DNA of 64,000 nucleotides, from contig UQIB01000009.1 in NCBI GenBank assembly GCA_900541015.1, positions 1 through 64,000 of the forward strand, written 5' to 3'. Position 1 is the stretch's first letter. Each line of letters opens with the position of its first letter. The position numbers and the translations under genes were made by a program. Shown here piece after piece: positions 7,170-16,369 of the stretch. The DNA is from an uncultured Collinsella sp. GTDB taxonomy: Bacteria > Actinomycetota > Coriobacteriia > Coriobacteriales > Coriobacteriaceae. The notes under the pieces were generated by a model that worked only from the letters and a program-made list of their open reading frames with translations, did no database searches and was not told the DNA's origin.

Positions 7170-8189
7170 CTAGCGCTGAAACAGCTCGTGGGCGCGGTCG
7201 CGGAGATTAGTTGCTCGAATGACACCTTCGTAGCGATTGATGCGCAGACGCGGGAAGGCGTTAAAGAAGCGTAGGTCGCGGCGGCTGAGCGACACGCTTG
7301 GCACCGGACGGCTCATGCGCTTGCCGGCAAGGCGACGACTGAGCGACGGACGCGGCATGTTCGGCGCGGCATCGGCCACGCGGCGGGCAGCGAGCGCCAG
7401 GCCGCGAGCACCATCCGAGATAAACGTCGGCATCAAAGCCTTCTCGCGCAGGGCATCGAGCGCGGCGTCACCCAGCTCGGCCAGCCACGCGTTAACGGCA
7501 CGGCTACGGATGTGCGTCTGTGCCACCGAGTCAATCGTAGAATCGGGAATACGTTCGAGCATTGAGTCCGAGGCATCGGCAAGCGATTCGTTGATGCGAT
7601 CGGCAAGGTCGGCGCGCACGCGCTCCAGCTGATCGGACAGACGCCGCCAGCTCGCCAACGAGCACACCGCGTCGACCATCATCGCGACCGCGACGATAAA
7701 GGCGGACAACCGCACAATCAGCACCGGCAGATGGCCAAGCAGCCCCAGCAATGCCGGCTCCACTAAACGGCAAATACACAACGCACCCAAGCCAAACGCG
7801 CAGGCCCAGTACAGACAGATGCGTCCGTGCAGGTTAAACGGCAGGTGCGAGTAATCCCAAAAGCGAGCGCCCGTTGTTTTTTCCAACAGCACGCCCACGC
7901 TGTACTCAATCACGCTGCATACGAGCGCTGCAGCGACAAACTGGCTCGAGGCATCAGGAATTCCGCGCAACAGCAGCCAGCAGGCAATGCCGCCCGCGCC
8001 ATAGATTGGGCAGCACGGCCCCAGCAAAAAGCCGCTGTTGGCAAAGCGCCCGTGGTTGAGCATGGCGCAGACTGTCGATTCCCATGCCCAGCCGCAAAAA
8101 CCGTAGAAGGCAAACGAGAGCACCAGCGCCGAGAGCGGACAGGCAGCAAGCGTCGCGCCGTCAAATGCCATGTCGATCGCGGTCCCCAC
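7170..8189 (-). CDS. CmpB-type (putative ABC-transporter type IV) membrane protein
   Basis: The 339-residue protein starts at GTG 8189 behind GAGGAGAGGG. Its N-terminal half has several membrane helices and the signature of the CmpB family: FAFYGFCGWAWES, then NSGFLLGPCCPIYG, with conserved Trp, Glu and Gly-Pro residues. Residues about 190-339 are a soluble, Arg-rich, Ala-rich tail. The family is widespread in Firmicutes and Actinobacteria; a transport role has been proposed but I know of no firm biochemical assignment. The gene begins three bases after the HD hydrolase gene, so both form one operon. Confidence 0.78.
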   Translation of the reverse strand: MGTAIDMAFDGATLAACPLSALVLSFAFYGFCGWAWESTVCAMLNHGRFANSGFLLGPCCPIYGAGGIACWLLLRGIPDASSQFVAAALVCSVIEYSVGVLLEKTTGARFWDYSHLPFNLHGRICLYWACAFGLGALCICRLVEPALLGLLGHLPVLIVRLSAFIVAVAMMVDAVCSLASWRRLSDQLERVRADLADRINESLADASDSMLERIPDSTIDSVAQTHIRSRAVNAWLAELGDAALDALREKALMPTFISDGARGLALAARRVADAAPNMPRPSLSRRLAGKRMSRPVPSVSLSRRDLRFFNAFPRLRINRYEGVIRATNLRDRAHELFQR

Positions 8190-8192
8190 CGT

Positions 8193-8729
8193 CTACCCTC
8201 TCCTCTTCTCGCTCGATTCTTTACTCACGCTATCGTCCGTCTCGTCCTTGCGCGGCAGGCGGCCGGCGACCGTCTCACGCAGAGCACACCATTTATCCGC
8301 CAGGCAAACAATCCACGCCTCGCGACACGTCGGCGGCACGGGCACCAGCGGAAACATATGCCGCACGATGATATTCCGCTCGCGCGGCGTCAGCTCAAAA
8401 TCTTCCTCGGCACGCGCCAGGGCAAAAAACGGGTGGCGAAAGCCATGCAGCCGATGGCTTGGGTCGGGATCGTGCCAGTCATAGAGAAAGTAATCGTGCA
8501 GCAGGGCCCCGCGCAGCAACGAGGCGCGGTCAACCGAGACACCGACGCGGCCCAAGCGCTCGGCAAAGGACAGACTCGCCTGCGCTACCGAGGTCACATG
8601 CGTATACACCGTCACATCGCCATGCTGGATAAACTCGCGCGTCAGGTCCAGACGGCCCGCCTGTGCCAGTTGACGGGCAGCATGGTCCACTTCGCACGCG
8701 ATTTTCTCGGCACGAACGACATCGGACAT
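8193..8729 (-). CDS. HD-domain hydrolase
   Basis: A 178-residue protein beginning MSDVVRAEKIACEVDHAA behind a strong GGAAGGAGG site. The HD metal motif is visible as LLRGALLHDYFLYDWHD, with a first histidine in FIQHGDVTVYTHV and further His/Asp residues (IVRHMFP, CLADKWCA) in the expected order. HD proteins are metal-dependent phosphohydrolases acting on nucleotides or related compounds. It lies directly upstream of the CmpB-type gene in an operon; in other gut bacteria the same neighbours are often seen, but a shared function is not known to me. Confidence 0.83.
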   Translation of the reverse strand: MSDVVRAEKIACEVDHAARQLAQAGRLDLTREFIQHGDVTVYTHVTSVAQASLSFAERLGRVGVSVDRASLLRGALLHDYFLYDWHDPDPSHRLHGFRHPFFALARAEEDFELTPRERNIIVRHMFPLVPVPPTCREAWIVCLADKWCALRETVAGRLPRKDETDDSVSKESSEKRRG

Positions 8730-8957
8730 GCTGCCTCCTTCCAGCGGCTCACGGCGACAAGCCACGGCCTGCACGCATTGAATAAAATCATCATGGAACC
8801 TATCAGTATGGCATCGGACAAAACGTTTTGCCCCACCAGTTGTCGAATTACCGCGCCGCCGTCACATATCAAACGCCAAAATGTGCGAGACTGTCTTGTG
8901 CAATTGTGTCGGCCGAGGGAGCGCCGACGCTCGATTCGCATGGAGTAACCCACAACG

Positions 8958-10739
8958 ATGCTGCTTACGCAAACGACAACGCCCGAGGACGTCAAGGCTC
9001 TTAATCGTGCCGAGCTCCCGCAGCTCTGCGACGAGATTCGCCACGCCATCCTCGAAAGCTCCGCCGCCGTCGGCGGGCACGTTGCCCCCAACCTGGGCGT
9101 CGTTGAGCTTACGGTCGCGCTCCATCGCGTGTTTAACTCCCCTATCGACAAGATTGTCTTTGACGTTTCGCACCAGACCTACGCCCATAAGGCGCTGACT
9201 GGGCGTGCGTATACCTATATCGATCCGAAGCGCTTTGGCGAGGCCTCTGGCTTTGCCAATCCCGACGAGTCCGAGCACGACCTGTTCGCCATGGGTCACA
9301 CCTCAACCTCGGTGAGCCTGGGCTGCGGCCTGGCGCACGCTCGCGACCTGGCGGGCGATGCGTACAACGTCATCACCATCATTGGCGACGGCTCGCTTTC
9401 GGGCGGCCTGGCGTTTGAGGGCTTTAACAATGCCGCCGAACTCGATAGCAACCTAATCATCATCGTCAACGATAACGACCAGTCCATTGCCGAGAATCAT
9501 GGCGGCCTGTATCGCAATCTGGCCGAGCTGCGCGCCAGCAACGGCGCCTGTGAGCGCAACATTTTCCGCGCGATGGGGCTCGACTACCGCTATCTGGACG
9601 CCGGTAACGATGTGTTGGCCCTCGTCAACGCGCTGCAGGAGCTGCGCGATATCGATCACCCCATCGTGCTGCACGTCTCGACCGCCAAGGGCAAGGGCTT
9701 TGAGCCAGCCCAGAGCGACCCCGAGCGCTGGCACCACGTGGGTCCGTTTGACATGGCGACCGGGCGCAAGCTCTGCCCGGGCCATCCGAGCGAGCCTGCG
9801 CCGCGCACCTATGCCGACATTACGGGCGAGGCGCTCAGCGCCGCCATCGAGCGCGATCCGCAGGTTGTGGGCATCACGGCCGCCACACCCTACATCATGG
9901 GCTTTACACCCGAGCTTCGCGCTGCCGCCGGCAAACAGTTCGTCGATGTGGGCATTGCCGAGGAGCACGCCGTGACCTTTGCCACCGCGCTTGCGCGCTC
10001 GGGCGCCAAGCCAGTCTTTGGTGTGTACGGCACGTTTTTGCAGCGCGCCTACGACGAACTGTGGCATGACCTGTGCCTCAACGACGCCCCCGCAACCATT
10101 TTGGTGTTTGGTGCGTCAATCTTCGGCACCACGTCCGAGACGCACCTTTCGTTCTTTGATATTTCCATGCTGGGCGCTCTTCCCAACATGCGCTACCTAG
10201 CGCCGGCCTGCATGGAGGAATACCTGTCCATGCTGAGCTGGTCACTCGACCACCGCGAGCATCCCGTGGCGATTCGTGTACCGGGCATCGGCCTGGTAAG
10301 CCGCCCCGATTTGGCGCCCGCTGAGGACACCGACTACAGCGCCGTTCGCTACAACGTGGTGCGTCAGGGCCGCGACGTTGCCGTGCTCGCGCTCGGCGAT
10401 TTCTTTGAGCTGGGCGAGCGCGTGACAAACCGCTTGGCTGCCGAGTACGGCATCGAGGCCACGCTCGTCAACCCGCGCTTTGCAACCGAGCTCGACCGCG
10501 AGTTCCTCGACAGCCTTGCCGCCGAGCATCGCGTTGTCGTCACCCTCGAGGACGGCATCTTGGACGGCGGCTGGGGCGAGCGCGTGGCATGTTATCTGGC
10601 ATGCACGCCGTTGCGCACGCGCACCTTCGGCATCGCCAAGGGCTTCCCCGACCGCTACGACCCCAACGAACTGCTCGCACAGAACGGCATGACGGTCGAG
10701 AACATGGCCGCCGAAGCGGTACGTCTGCTGAACGAGTAG
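8958..10739 (+). CDS. 1-deoxy-D-xylulose-5-phosphate synthase-like enzyme
   Basis: A 593-residue thiamine-diphosphate enzyme of the Dxs family. Visible motifs: GGHVAPNLGVVELT (His41), DVSHQTYAHKALTG, ESEHDLFAMGHTSTSVS, the cofactor motif GDGSLSGG at 143-150 followed by EGFNNAA, and VGIAEEHAVTFA near residue 335, which holds the glutamate that activates the thiazolium. Canonical Dxs proteins are 620-640 residues and usually have DVGHQ, AEQHAVTFAAG and RYPRG; here these read DVSHQ, AEEHAVTFATA and RVPGIG. Dxs makes DXP for isoprenoids, thiamine and pyridoxal. The deviations suggest either a divergent Dxs or a paralogue with another acceptor. A terminator follows directly, so it is probably monocistronic. 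Ribosome site is weak (ATGGAGTAACCCACAACG). Confidence 0.78.
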   Translation: MLLTQTTTPEDVKALNRAELPQLCDEIRHAILESSAAVGGHVAPNLGVVELTVALHRVFNSPIDKIVFDVSHQTYAHKALTGRAYTYIDPKRFGEASGFANPDESEHDLFAMGHTSTSVSLGCGLAHARDLAGDAYNVITIIGDGSLSGGLAFEGFNNAAELDSNLIIIVNDNDQSIAENHGGLYRNLAELRASNGACERNIFRAMGLDYRYLDAGNDVLALVNALQELRDIDHPIVLHVSTAKGKGFEPAQSDPERWHHVGPFDMATGRKLCPGHPSEPAPRTYADITGEALSAAIERDPQVVGITAATPYIMGFTPELRAAAGKQFVDVGIAEEHAVTFATALARSGAKPVFGVYGTFLQRAYDELWHDLCLNDAPATILVFGASIFGTTSETHLSFFDISMLGALPNMRYLAPACMEEYLSMLSWSLDHREHPVAIRVPGIGLVSRPDLAPAEDTDYSAVRYNVVRQGRDVAVLALGDFFELGERVTNRLAAEYGIEATLVNPRFATELDREFLDSLAAEHRVVVTLEDGILDGGWGERVACYLACTPLRTRTFGIAKGFPDRYDPNELLAQNGMTVENMAAEAVRLLNE

Positions 10740-10784
10740 AAAAACCTCCGCAAAGGGAAGCATCCCTGCGGAGGTTTTTATTTT
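10738..10784 (+). terminator. Intrinsic terminator of the Dxs-like gene
   Basis: Arms AAAACCTCCGC and GCGGAGGTTTT enclose a short loop and are followed by TATTTT. It starts at the stop codon of the gene. Confidence 0.9.
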
Positions 10785-10796
10785 CGCGACGCGATT

Positions 10797-10935
10797 ATCT
10801 CAATCTGTAACATCTAGGGTCCGAATTTCCGTCTAACTGTTACAGATCTAGACAAGACGTCTTAGTTCCTGACCTTTGTCTCAATCTGTAACAGATAGAG
10901 ACCTTTTGTCCGTCCAGATGTTACAGATTGAGACA
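10797..10935. repeat. Two adjacent inverted repeats sharing CTCAATCTGTAACA
   Basis: The motif CTCAATCTGTAACA or its complement occurs four times: 10798-10811, complement near 10837-10848 (shortened), 10880-10893 and complement at 10919-10933. They form two head-to-head pairs. The stretch lies between the Dxs-like terminator and the amino acid transporter operon and may be a dispersed palindromic repeat or multiple binding sites for one regulator. Confidence 0.65.
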
Positions 10936-11115
10936 GAACAGTAAGGCATGCCGCTGCACCGGCCAGAACCGCCACGAAGGTGCCTTTCCTTTTTGGAGGT
11001 AGAATAACCCATAAGACAAGTATGTTTCTGAGTTATTTCGTGTTGACCCATTTGAGCGCGATAGGGTATAACTCTACTCAACCGCTAGGGATTTTATTGA
11101 GAAAGGTGTTCTACC

Positions 11116-12111
11116 ATGAGCAAGAACCTCTCCCAGCAGGTCGTTCTCGACCGCCGCGGCTTCGTTGCCGCCACCTTCGCAACCGTCGCCGGCCTTGGTC
11201 TTGCCGGCTGCTCCGACACCAGCGCCGAGGCCGACAAGGGTTCCGCCGCCGGCTCCTCCAAGAGCTCCGAGGATACCGAGGCTTCCACCACGCTCGACGC
11301 CAAGGCATTCGACAAGCTCGTCGACAACGGCCCCAAGGCCGATGACGACGCCATCGCCGCCAGCACCTGGGCTACGGCCGTTAAGGACGCCGGCGTCTTT
11401 AAGATCGGTGGCGTCCAGACTTCCACGCTCTTCTCCCTCCTCAACGAGAAGGACGGCAAGACCCGTGGCTTCGATGCCGGCATCGCGCAGCTCCTGTCCA
11501 ACTACATTCTGGGCGAGAACAAGGTCGAGATCACCCAGGTGACCTCGGACACGCGCGAGTCCGTCCTGCAGAACGGCCAGGTCGACGCTGTCTTTGCCAC
11601 CTACACCATCACTGACGAGCGCAAGAAGCTCGTCTCCTTTGCCGGTCCCTACTACTACACCCAGCAGGCTATCCTGGTGCTCGCCGATAACAACGACATC
11701 AAGAGCGTCGACGACCTGGCCGACAAGAACGTCGCCGTCCAGTCCGGCTCCAACGGCCCCGCCATCCTGGAGGAGTTCGCTCCCAAGGCCAGCCAGCAGG
11801 AGTTCAAGACCGACGAGGAGGCCCGCCAGGCACTCCAGCAGGGCCGCGTTGACGCCTACGTCATCGATAACAACATGCAGCAGAGCGCCCTGGTCCGCGA
11901 GCCCGGTAAGTACAAGATCGCCGGCAAGCCCTTCGGCAGCAAGGAGCCCTATGGCATCGGTCTGCCGCTCGATTCCGACGGCGTTGCCTTTGTCAACGAC
12001 TTCCTTAAGAAGATCGAGGACGACGGCACCTGGACTGAGCTGTGGCAGATCTGCATCGGCGACCGTACGGGCGACACCAATGTTCCCGAGCCGCCCGAGA
12101 TCGGCGCCTAG
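11116..12111 (+). CDS. Polar amino acid ABC transporter, substrate-binding lipoprotein
   Basis: The 331-residue precursor has a signal that combines a twin-arginine-like DRRGFVAATF motif with a lipobox LAGC (Cys about 33), so it is probably exported and lipid-anchored. The linker is Ser/Ala/Glu-rich. The mature domain is a family 3 solute-binding protein: KIGGVQTSTLFSLLNEKDGKTRGFDAGIAQLL, then VDAVFATYTITDERKKLVSFAGPYYYTQQAILV, typical of Glu/Gln/Asp/Cys binders. It is the first gene of a four-gene importer operon. A hairpin at 12200-12228 separates it from the permeases, which probably lets it be expressed in excess. Ribosome site AGAAAGGTG. Confidence 0.92.
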   Translation: MSKNLSQQVVLDRRGFVAATFATVAGLGLAGCSDTSAEADKGSAAGSSKSSEDTEASTTLDAKAFDKLVDNGPKADDDAIAASTWATAVKDAGVFKIGGVQTSTLFSLLNEKDGKTRGFDAGIAQLLSNYILGENKVEITQVTSDTRESVLQNGQVDAVFATYTITDERKKLVSFAGPYYYTQQAILVLADNNDIKSVDDLADKNVAVQSGSNGPAILEEFAPKASQQEFKTDEEARQALQQGRVDAYVIDNNMQQSALVREPGKYKIAGKPFGSKEPYGIGLPLDSDGVAFVNDFLKKIEDDGTWTELWQICIGDRTGDTNVPEPPEIGA

Positions 12112-12199
12112 TCAGCGAGCCTGGTAACGGCCGCAACGAAACCATACGGAAACGCACGATGCGCTTTATTGCGGTAAACTGTTTCCTCACTGAGTTGTC

Positions 12200-12228
12200 G
12201 GGGCTTCCGTACACACGGGAGCCCCTTT
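12200..12228 (+). terminator. Intra-operon hairpin after the substrate-binding gene
   Basis: Arms GGGGCTTCCGT and ACGGGAGCCCC with one mismatch and a four-base loop, followed by TTTCC. It fits a leaky terminator or 3'-stabilising hairpin that raises binding-protein mRNA over permease mRNA. Confidence 0.6.
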
Positions 12229-12249
12229 CCTTATCGGCGGGAGGTCCGC

Positions 12250-12909
12250 ATGAGTCTCTCCGAACTCTGGTCGCTCTATGGCCAGAACTATATCGACGCG
12301 CTTCTCGCAACCTGGGGCATGACGCTTGAGTCGTTTGCCATCGCCATGGTGCTGGCCGTCGCCGTCACCGTGATGCGCGTGTCGCCACTCAAGCCACTGC
12401 GCGTCTTTGGCGACCTGTATGTCCAGGTCTTTCGTAACATCCCCGGCATCGCACTGCTCATCATCGTCGTCTATGCGCTGCCGCCGCTCAAGGTCGTCCT
12501 GCCCTACCGCACCTGCGTTATCGTCGCTACGGTGCTCTTGGGTTCTGCCTTTGGTTCCGAGAACTTTATGAGCGGCATCAACACCGTCGGCGTCGGCCAG
12601 GTGGAAGCAGCACGTTCTCTCGGCATGAGCTTTAACCGTATCCTCGCCAAAATCGTGATTCCGCAGGCGCTGCGCTCGAGCGTGCTGCCCATGACCAACC
12701 TCTTTATCGCCGTCATGCTCACCACTGCGCTCGGCAGCCAGGTGCCGCTTAAGCCGCAGGAGCTCACCGGCGTGGTGAGCTATATCAACACGCGCTCACT
12801 TGGCGGCGTCGCCGCGTTCTTTATCTCGGCGCTCGGCTACCTGGGCACGGCCTTTGTGGTGAGCCACATTGGCAACTACATCGATAAGAAGGTGAGGATC
12901 CTCCGATGA
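12250..12909 (+). CDS. Amino acid ABC transporter permease 1
   Basis: A 219-residue His/Glu/Gln/Arg-family permease with about five membrane segments. The EAA loop that contacts the ATPase is VEAARSLGMSFNRILAKIVIPQALR. It starts behind GGGAGGTCCGC. The stop codon overlaps the start of the next permease (ATGA), so the two are translationally coupled and form a heterodimeric channel with it. The operon order (binding protein, permease, permease, ATPase) is typical of glutamate-type importers. Confidence 0.92.
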   Translation: MSLSELWSLYGQNYIDALLATWGMTLESFAIAMVLAVAVTVMRVSPLKPLRVFGDLYVQVFRNIPGIALLIIVVYALPPLKVVLPYRTCVIVATVLLGSAFGSENFMSGINTVGVGQVEAARSLGMSFNRILAKIVIPQALRSSVLPMTNLFIAVMLTTALGSQVPLKPQELTGVVSYINTRSLGGVAAFFISALGYLGTAFVVSHIGNYIDKKVRILR

Positions 12910-13739
12910 GCAAGCACTCCACCTCTGCGCTCACCATGCGCGATGCGCTCTACGAGGCTCCCGGCCCCAAGATGCGCGCCAAGATTCGCATCGGCACCGC
13001 CATCTCACTCGTCGCCGTCGCCGCGCTCGTCGCCCTGGTACTGCAGCGCTTTTATGTGACCGGCCAGCTTTCGGTCCACTATTGGTATTTCTTTACGCAC
13101 CTCACCACCTGGAAGTTCCTGCTTGCCGGCTTTGAGGGCACCGTTAAAGTCGCACTCGCCGCTGGCGTCATTGCGCTGGTACTGGGCTTAGCCCTCATGC
13201 TCGGCCGCACGAGCGACATTAAGCCGCTCCAGCTGGTTTGCCGCGTGCTCACCGATTTCTTCCGCGGCGTGCCGAGCCTGCTGTTTATCTACTTCTTCTT
13301 TTTGGTGCTGCCCCAGTACAAGATCTCGCTGCCGTCGTTTTGGATGCTCACGCTGCCTGTCGCGCTCGCTGCGGCCGGCGTGCTGGCCGAGATTTTCCGC
13401 GCCGGCGTCAATGCCGTGCCGCGCGGTCAGGTCGAGGCAGCCCAGGCGCTCGGTCTCTCCAAGGCCAAAATCACCTTTAAAATCGTGTTGCCGCAGGCTA
13501 TTCGATTTATCATTCCGTCGTTGATTTCGCAGCTTGTGGTCGTAGTCAAAGACACCACCGTCGCCTATGTGGTGAGCTACCCCGACCTCATGCAAAACGC
13601 CCGCGTGCTCATTACCAACTACGACGCCCTCGTGTCGGTCTACCTGGTTATCGCGGTCATCTACATCCTCATCAACGTCGCGATCAACAAGGCCGCTGTC
13701 TATGTTTCGCACAAGACCGGCGCGACCATCATCCGCTAA
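12906..13739 (+). CDS. Amino acid ABC transporter permease 2
   Basis: A 277-residue permease with a cytoplasmic N terminus of about 35 residues and five to six membrane segments. FRGVPSLLFIYFFFLVLPQY and the EAA loop VEAAQALGLSKAKITFKIVLPQAIR identify the same family as its upstream partner. Four-base overlap with permease 1. The ATPase gene follows after 36 bases with ribosome site AAGGAGCC. Confidence 0.92.
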   Translation: MSKHSTSALTMRDALYEAPGPKMRAKIRIGTAISLVAVAALVALVLQRFYVTGQLSVHYWYFFTHLTTWKFLLAGFEGTVKVALAAGVIALVLGLALMLGRTSDIKPLQLVCRVLTDFFRGVPSLLFIYFFFLVLPQYKISLPSFWMLTLPVALAAAGVLAEIFRAGVNAVPRGQVEAAQALGLSKAKITFKIVLPQAIRFIIPSLISQLVVVVKDTTVAYVVSYPDLMQNARVLITNYDALVSVYLVIAVIYILINVAINKAAVYVSHKTGATIIR

Positions 13740-13775
13740 CGCTTTACCATTTCAAGTCATAAGGAGCCGAGCACC

Positions 13776-14540
<765 letters not shown>

Positions 14541-14551
14541 CCCAATTGCCA

Positions 14552-14585
14552 CGCGGGCAAATTCATCAGTAACGTTTGCCCCGCG
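14552..14585 (+). terminator. Hairpin after the importer ATPase gene
   Basis: Arms GCGGGCAAA and TTTGCCCCGC (one bulge) with a 13-base loop. There is no T-tract, so it may be a weak terminator or an mRNA stabiliser before the hydrolase gene. Confidence 0.45.
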
Positions 14586-14591
14586 CCACCC

Positions 14592-15437
14592 ATGCACCAT
14601 GTCCACCCGGATTCGAAAGCAACACCTATGATCGGAACCCATACCTCCTCGTCCTATACCCCGCACGTCGACGTTGCCCCCGCCGACCGTCCACTCATCC
14701 TGGTGGCGCCGCGTTGGGAAGGGGCAAAGCCGTTTTTAAGCGAAACGCTCTCCCCCAACGAAGAAATCGCAAGTGTCTTTGTCGATGCCATCCTTGCCGC
14801 CGGCGGCCTGCCGCTGCAGATGTCCATCACCGAGGACATTGAGGTCATCCGTCATTACGTCGATATCGCCGACGGCATCGCCATTCCCGGTGGCCCGGAT
14901 GTCAATCCCAAACGTTGGGGCGATGATCGACCCTACGACCCCACCCTCTGCTGCGAGATCCGTGATAGTTTTGAGTTCAAGCTGGTCGACGAGGTGCTCC
15001 GCGCCAAAAAGCCGCTCTTTACCACCTGCCGCGGCACGCAGCTGCTCAACGTCGCCACCGGCGGCACCCTGTGCATGGACGTGCCGAGCCTGGGCGCTCG
15101 CGAGGGCCGCTCGCAGTGGCGCCATACCCACGTGCTCAACGACCCTGTGCATCCCGTCGAGGTCGTGCCGGGCTCGCTGCTGGAGCGCGCGGTTGGCGGG
15201 CACAGGCTGATCCAGACCAACTCGGCACATCACTGCTGCGTCGATCGTCTGGGTAAAAGCACGCGCTTGGTCGCCAAGGCAACCGACGGCGTTCCCGAGT
15301 GCATCGAAGTCGAAGGCCAGCCTTTCTGCTTGGGCGTGCAATGGCATCCCGAGTACACCTGGCAGACACTCGAGACCGACTTTAACCTGTGGAAGTCGTT
15401 TGTCGAGGCAGCGTCCAAGGTAAAGCAGTCCCGCTAG
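14592..15437 (+). CDS. Class I glutamine amidotransferase-like hydrolase (peptidase C26, gamma-glutamyl hydrolase type)
   Basis: The 281-residue protein has the class I amidotransferase fold. The nucleophile is Cys146 in TTCRGTQLLNVATGG, and the catalytic His-x-Glu is in LGVQWHPEYTW. The early segment GIAIPGGPDVNPKRWG is typical of the PuuD-like gamma-glutamyl-gamma-aminobutyrate hydrolases. Such enzymes cleave gamma-glutamyl amides; its position directly behind an amino acid importer suggests that it processes an imported gamma-glutamyl compound or peptide. The start is uncertain because neither ATG 14592 nor ATG 14628 has a clear ribosome site; the conserved domain begins at RPLILVAPRW. A strong terminator follows. 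Confidence 0.82.
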   Translation: MHHVHPDSKATPMIGTHTSSSYTPHVDVAPADRPLILVAPRWEGAKPFLSETLSPNEEIASVFVDAILAAGGLPLQMSITEDIEVIRHYVDIADGIAIPGGPDVNPKRWGDDRPYDPTLCCEIRDSFEFKLVDEVLRAKKPLFTTCRGTQLLNVATGGTLCMDVPSLGAREGRSQWRHTHVLNDPVHPVEVVPGSLLERAVGGHRLIQTNSAHHCCVDRLGKSTRLVAKATDGVPECIEVEGQPFCLGVQWHPEYTWQTLETDFNLWKSFVEAASKVKQSR

Positions 15438-15470
15438 CTCGCAAGCCACACAAGTTAAAGCCTCCTAAAC

Positions 15471-15512
15471 CAGGGGGGGCGGACACCAGCCACGGTGCCC
15501 GCCCCCCCCCTG
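15471..15512. terminator. Bidirectional terminator hairpin between convergent genes
   Basis: A very G/C-rich stem (GGGGGGGCGG against CCGCCCCCCC, plus CACC/GGTG inside) lies between the hydrolase gene and the convergent ABC-2 operon. Confidence 0.75.
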
Positions 15513-15550
15513 TATTTGGTATGCTCGGTATGGTCATCCCTCACAAACAA

Positions 15551-16369
15551 TCAAAGAAATCTCGACCGCAATCGGTCGACGGTAAAGCAGATGGCAAAAA
15601 CGCTTGCTACGTTTATTAGGCAGTCAATTAGAATCGAAATGCATTGACTATTCCCCAACGGGGTCACGCCACAAATCCACATGAGCATCGAGGCTGGAAG
15701 CGGAAGCATGGAATTGGCCCCGAGCTGTATGTAAATCGCCACGACGTTGACAAGCAACAGCATGCCAATCGGACCGAAGCCGGACCCAAAATAGGAAACA
15801 ACAATTACGCAAGAAACCACGTATGCAAGGCAGGCAGCGGCAGCAAGAACAAGTCGATAGCAAAATACATGCAGGTTGAAATACTGCTGAGCATACAAAA
15901 CGATCGCGCAGTTAAGACAGTACAAAACGACACTCGACAGGATAAACGCGCCCAAAAGGGCAAAAGAAGACAGCACCACTCGCGCAACGATAGCGCACAC
16001 ACGCTTCCCTCCCCGAGCCTCCGACAACCCCCACGGTTCCTCAATAAAGCCCGAACTGACAAAGCGCGGCACAATGCAAGCCGCGATGAACGGAAAGAAC
16101 AATGCATGAGCCAACGGGGCTACGTTGAACAGCAGACCGCGAAAAACCTCTGCATTACCAAATAGAAGGACATCCTCTGCCGACAGCAGAAGCGTCGGGT
16201 CTGGGAAAAAGCCCAAGAAACTGTTCTCACGGAGGCTACAGAACCACATCGGGAAAGAATTAAGCTGCAATACCACCATGCACGCATAAATTACCAGGAT
16301 TAAAGCGTACATCCATTTGCTCACATGCTTCAATTCTGACTGGAGAAGTCTTTTAATCTGACGAGCCAT
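15551..16369 (-). CDS. ABC-2-type exporter permease (second)
   Basis: A 272-residue protein with about six membrane segments and no recognisable soluble domain. The start MARQIKRLLQSELKHVSKW was chosen because it has a GGGGGTGTG ribosome site and overlaps the end of the upstream permease by 17 bases. It is the last gene of an ATPase-permease-permease operon. Composition is clearly lower in GC than the flanking genes. Such small two-permease ABC-2 systems often export lantibiotics, bacteriocins or peptide antibiotics, or give immunity to them. The exact substrate cannot be inferred. Confidence 0.7.
   Translation of the reverse strand: MARQIKRLLQSELKHVSKWMYALILVIYACMVVLQLNSFPMWFCSLRENSFLGFFPDPTLLLSAEDVLLFGNAEVFRGLLFNVAPLAHALFFPFIAACIVPRFVSSGFIEEPWGLSEARGGKRVCAIVARVVLSSFALLGAFILSSVVLYCLNCAIVLYAQQYFNLHVFCYRLVLAAAACLAYVVSCVIVVSYFGSGFGPIGMLLLVNVVAIYIQLGANSMLPLPASMLMWICGVTPLGNSQCISILIDCLINVASVFAICFTVDRLRSRFL

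Noticed and set aside
10797..10935. CRISPR-like array
   Set aside because: The repeats alternate in orientation, spacing is irregular and only four units exist; no cas genes.
14592..15437. Complete glutamine amidotransferase subunit such as GuaA or CarA
   Set aside because: The CRGTQ nucleophile loop and lack of a synthase partner fit the gamma-glutamyl hydrolase group better.
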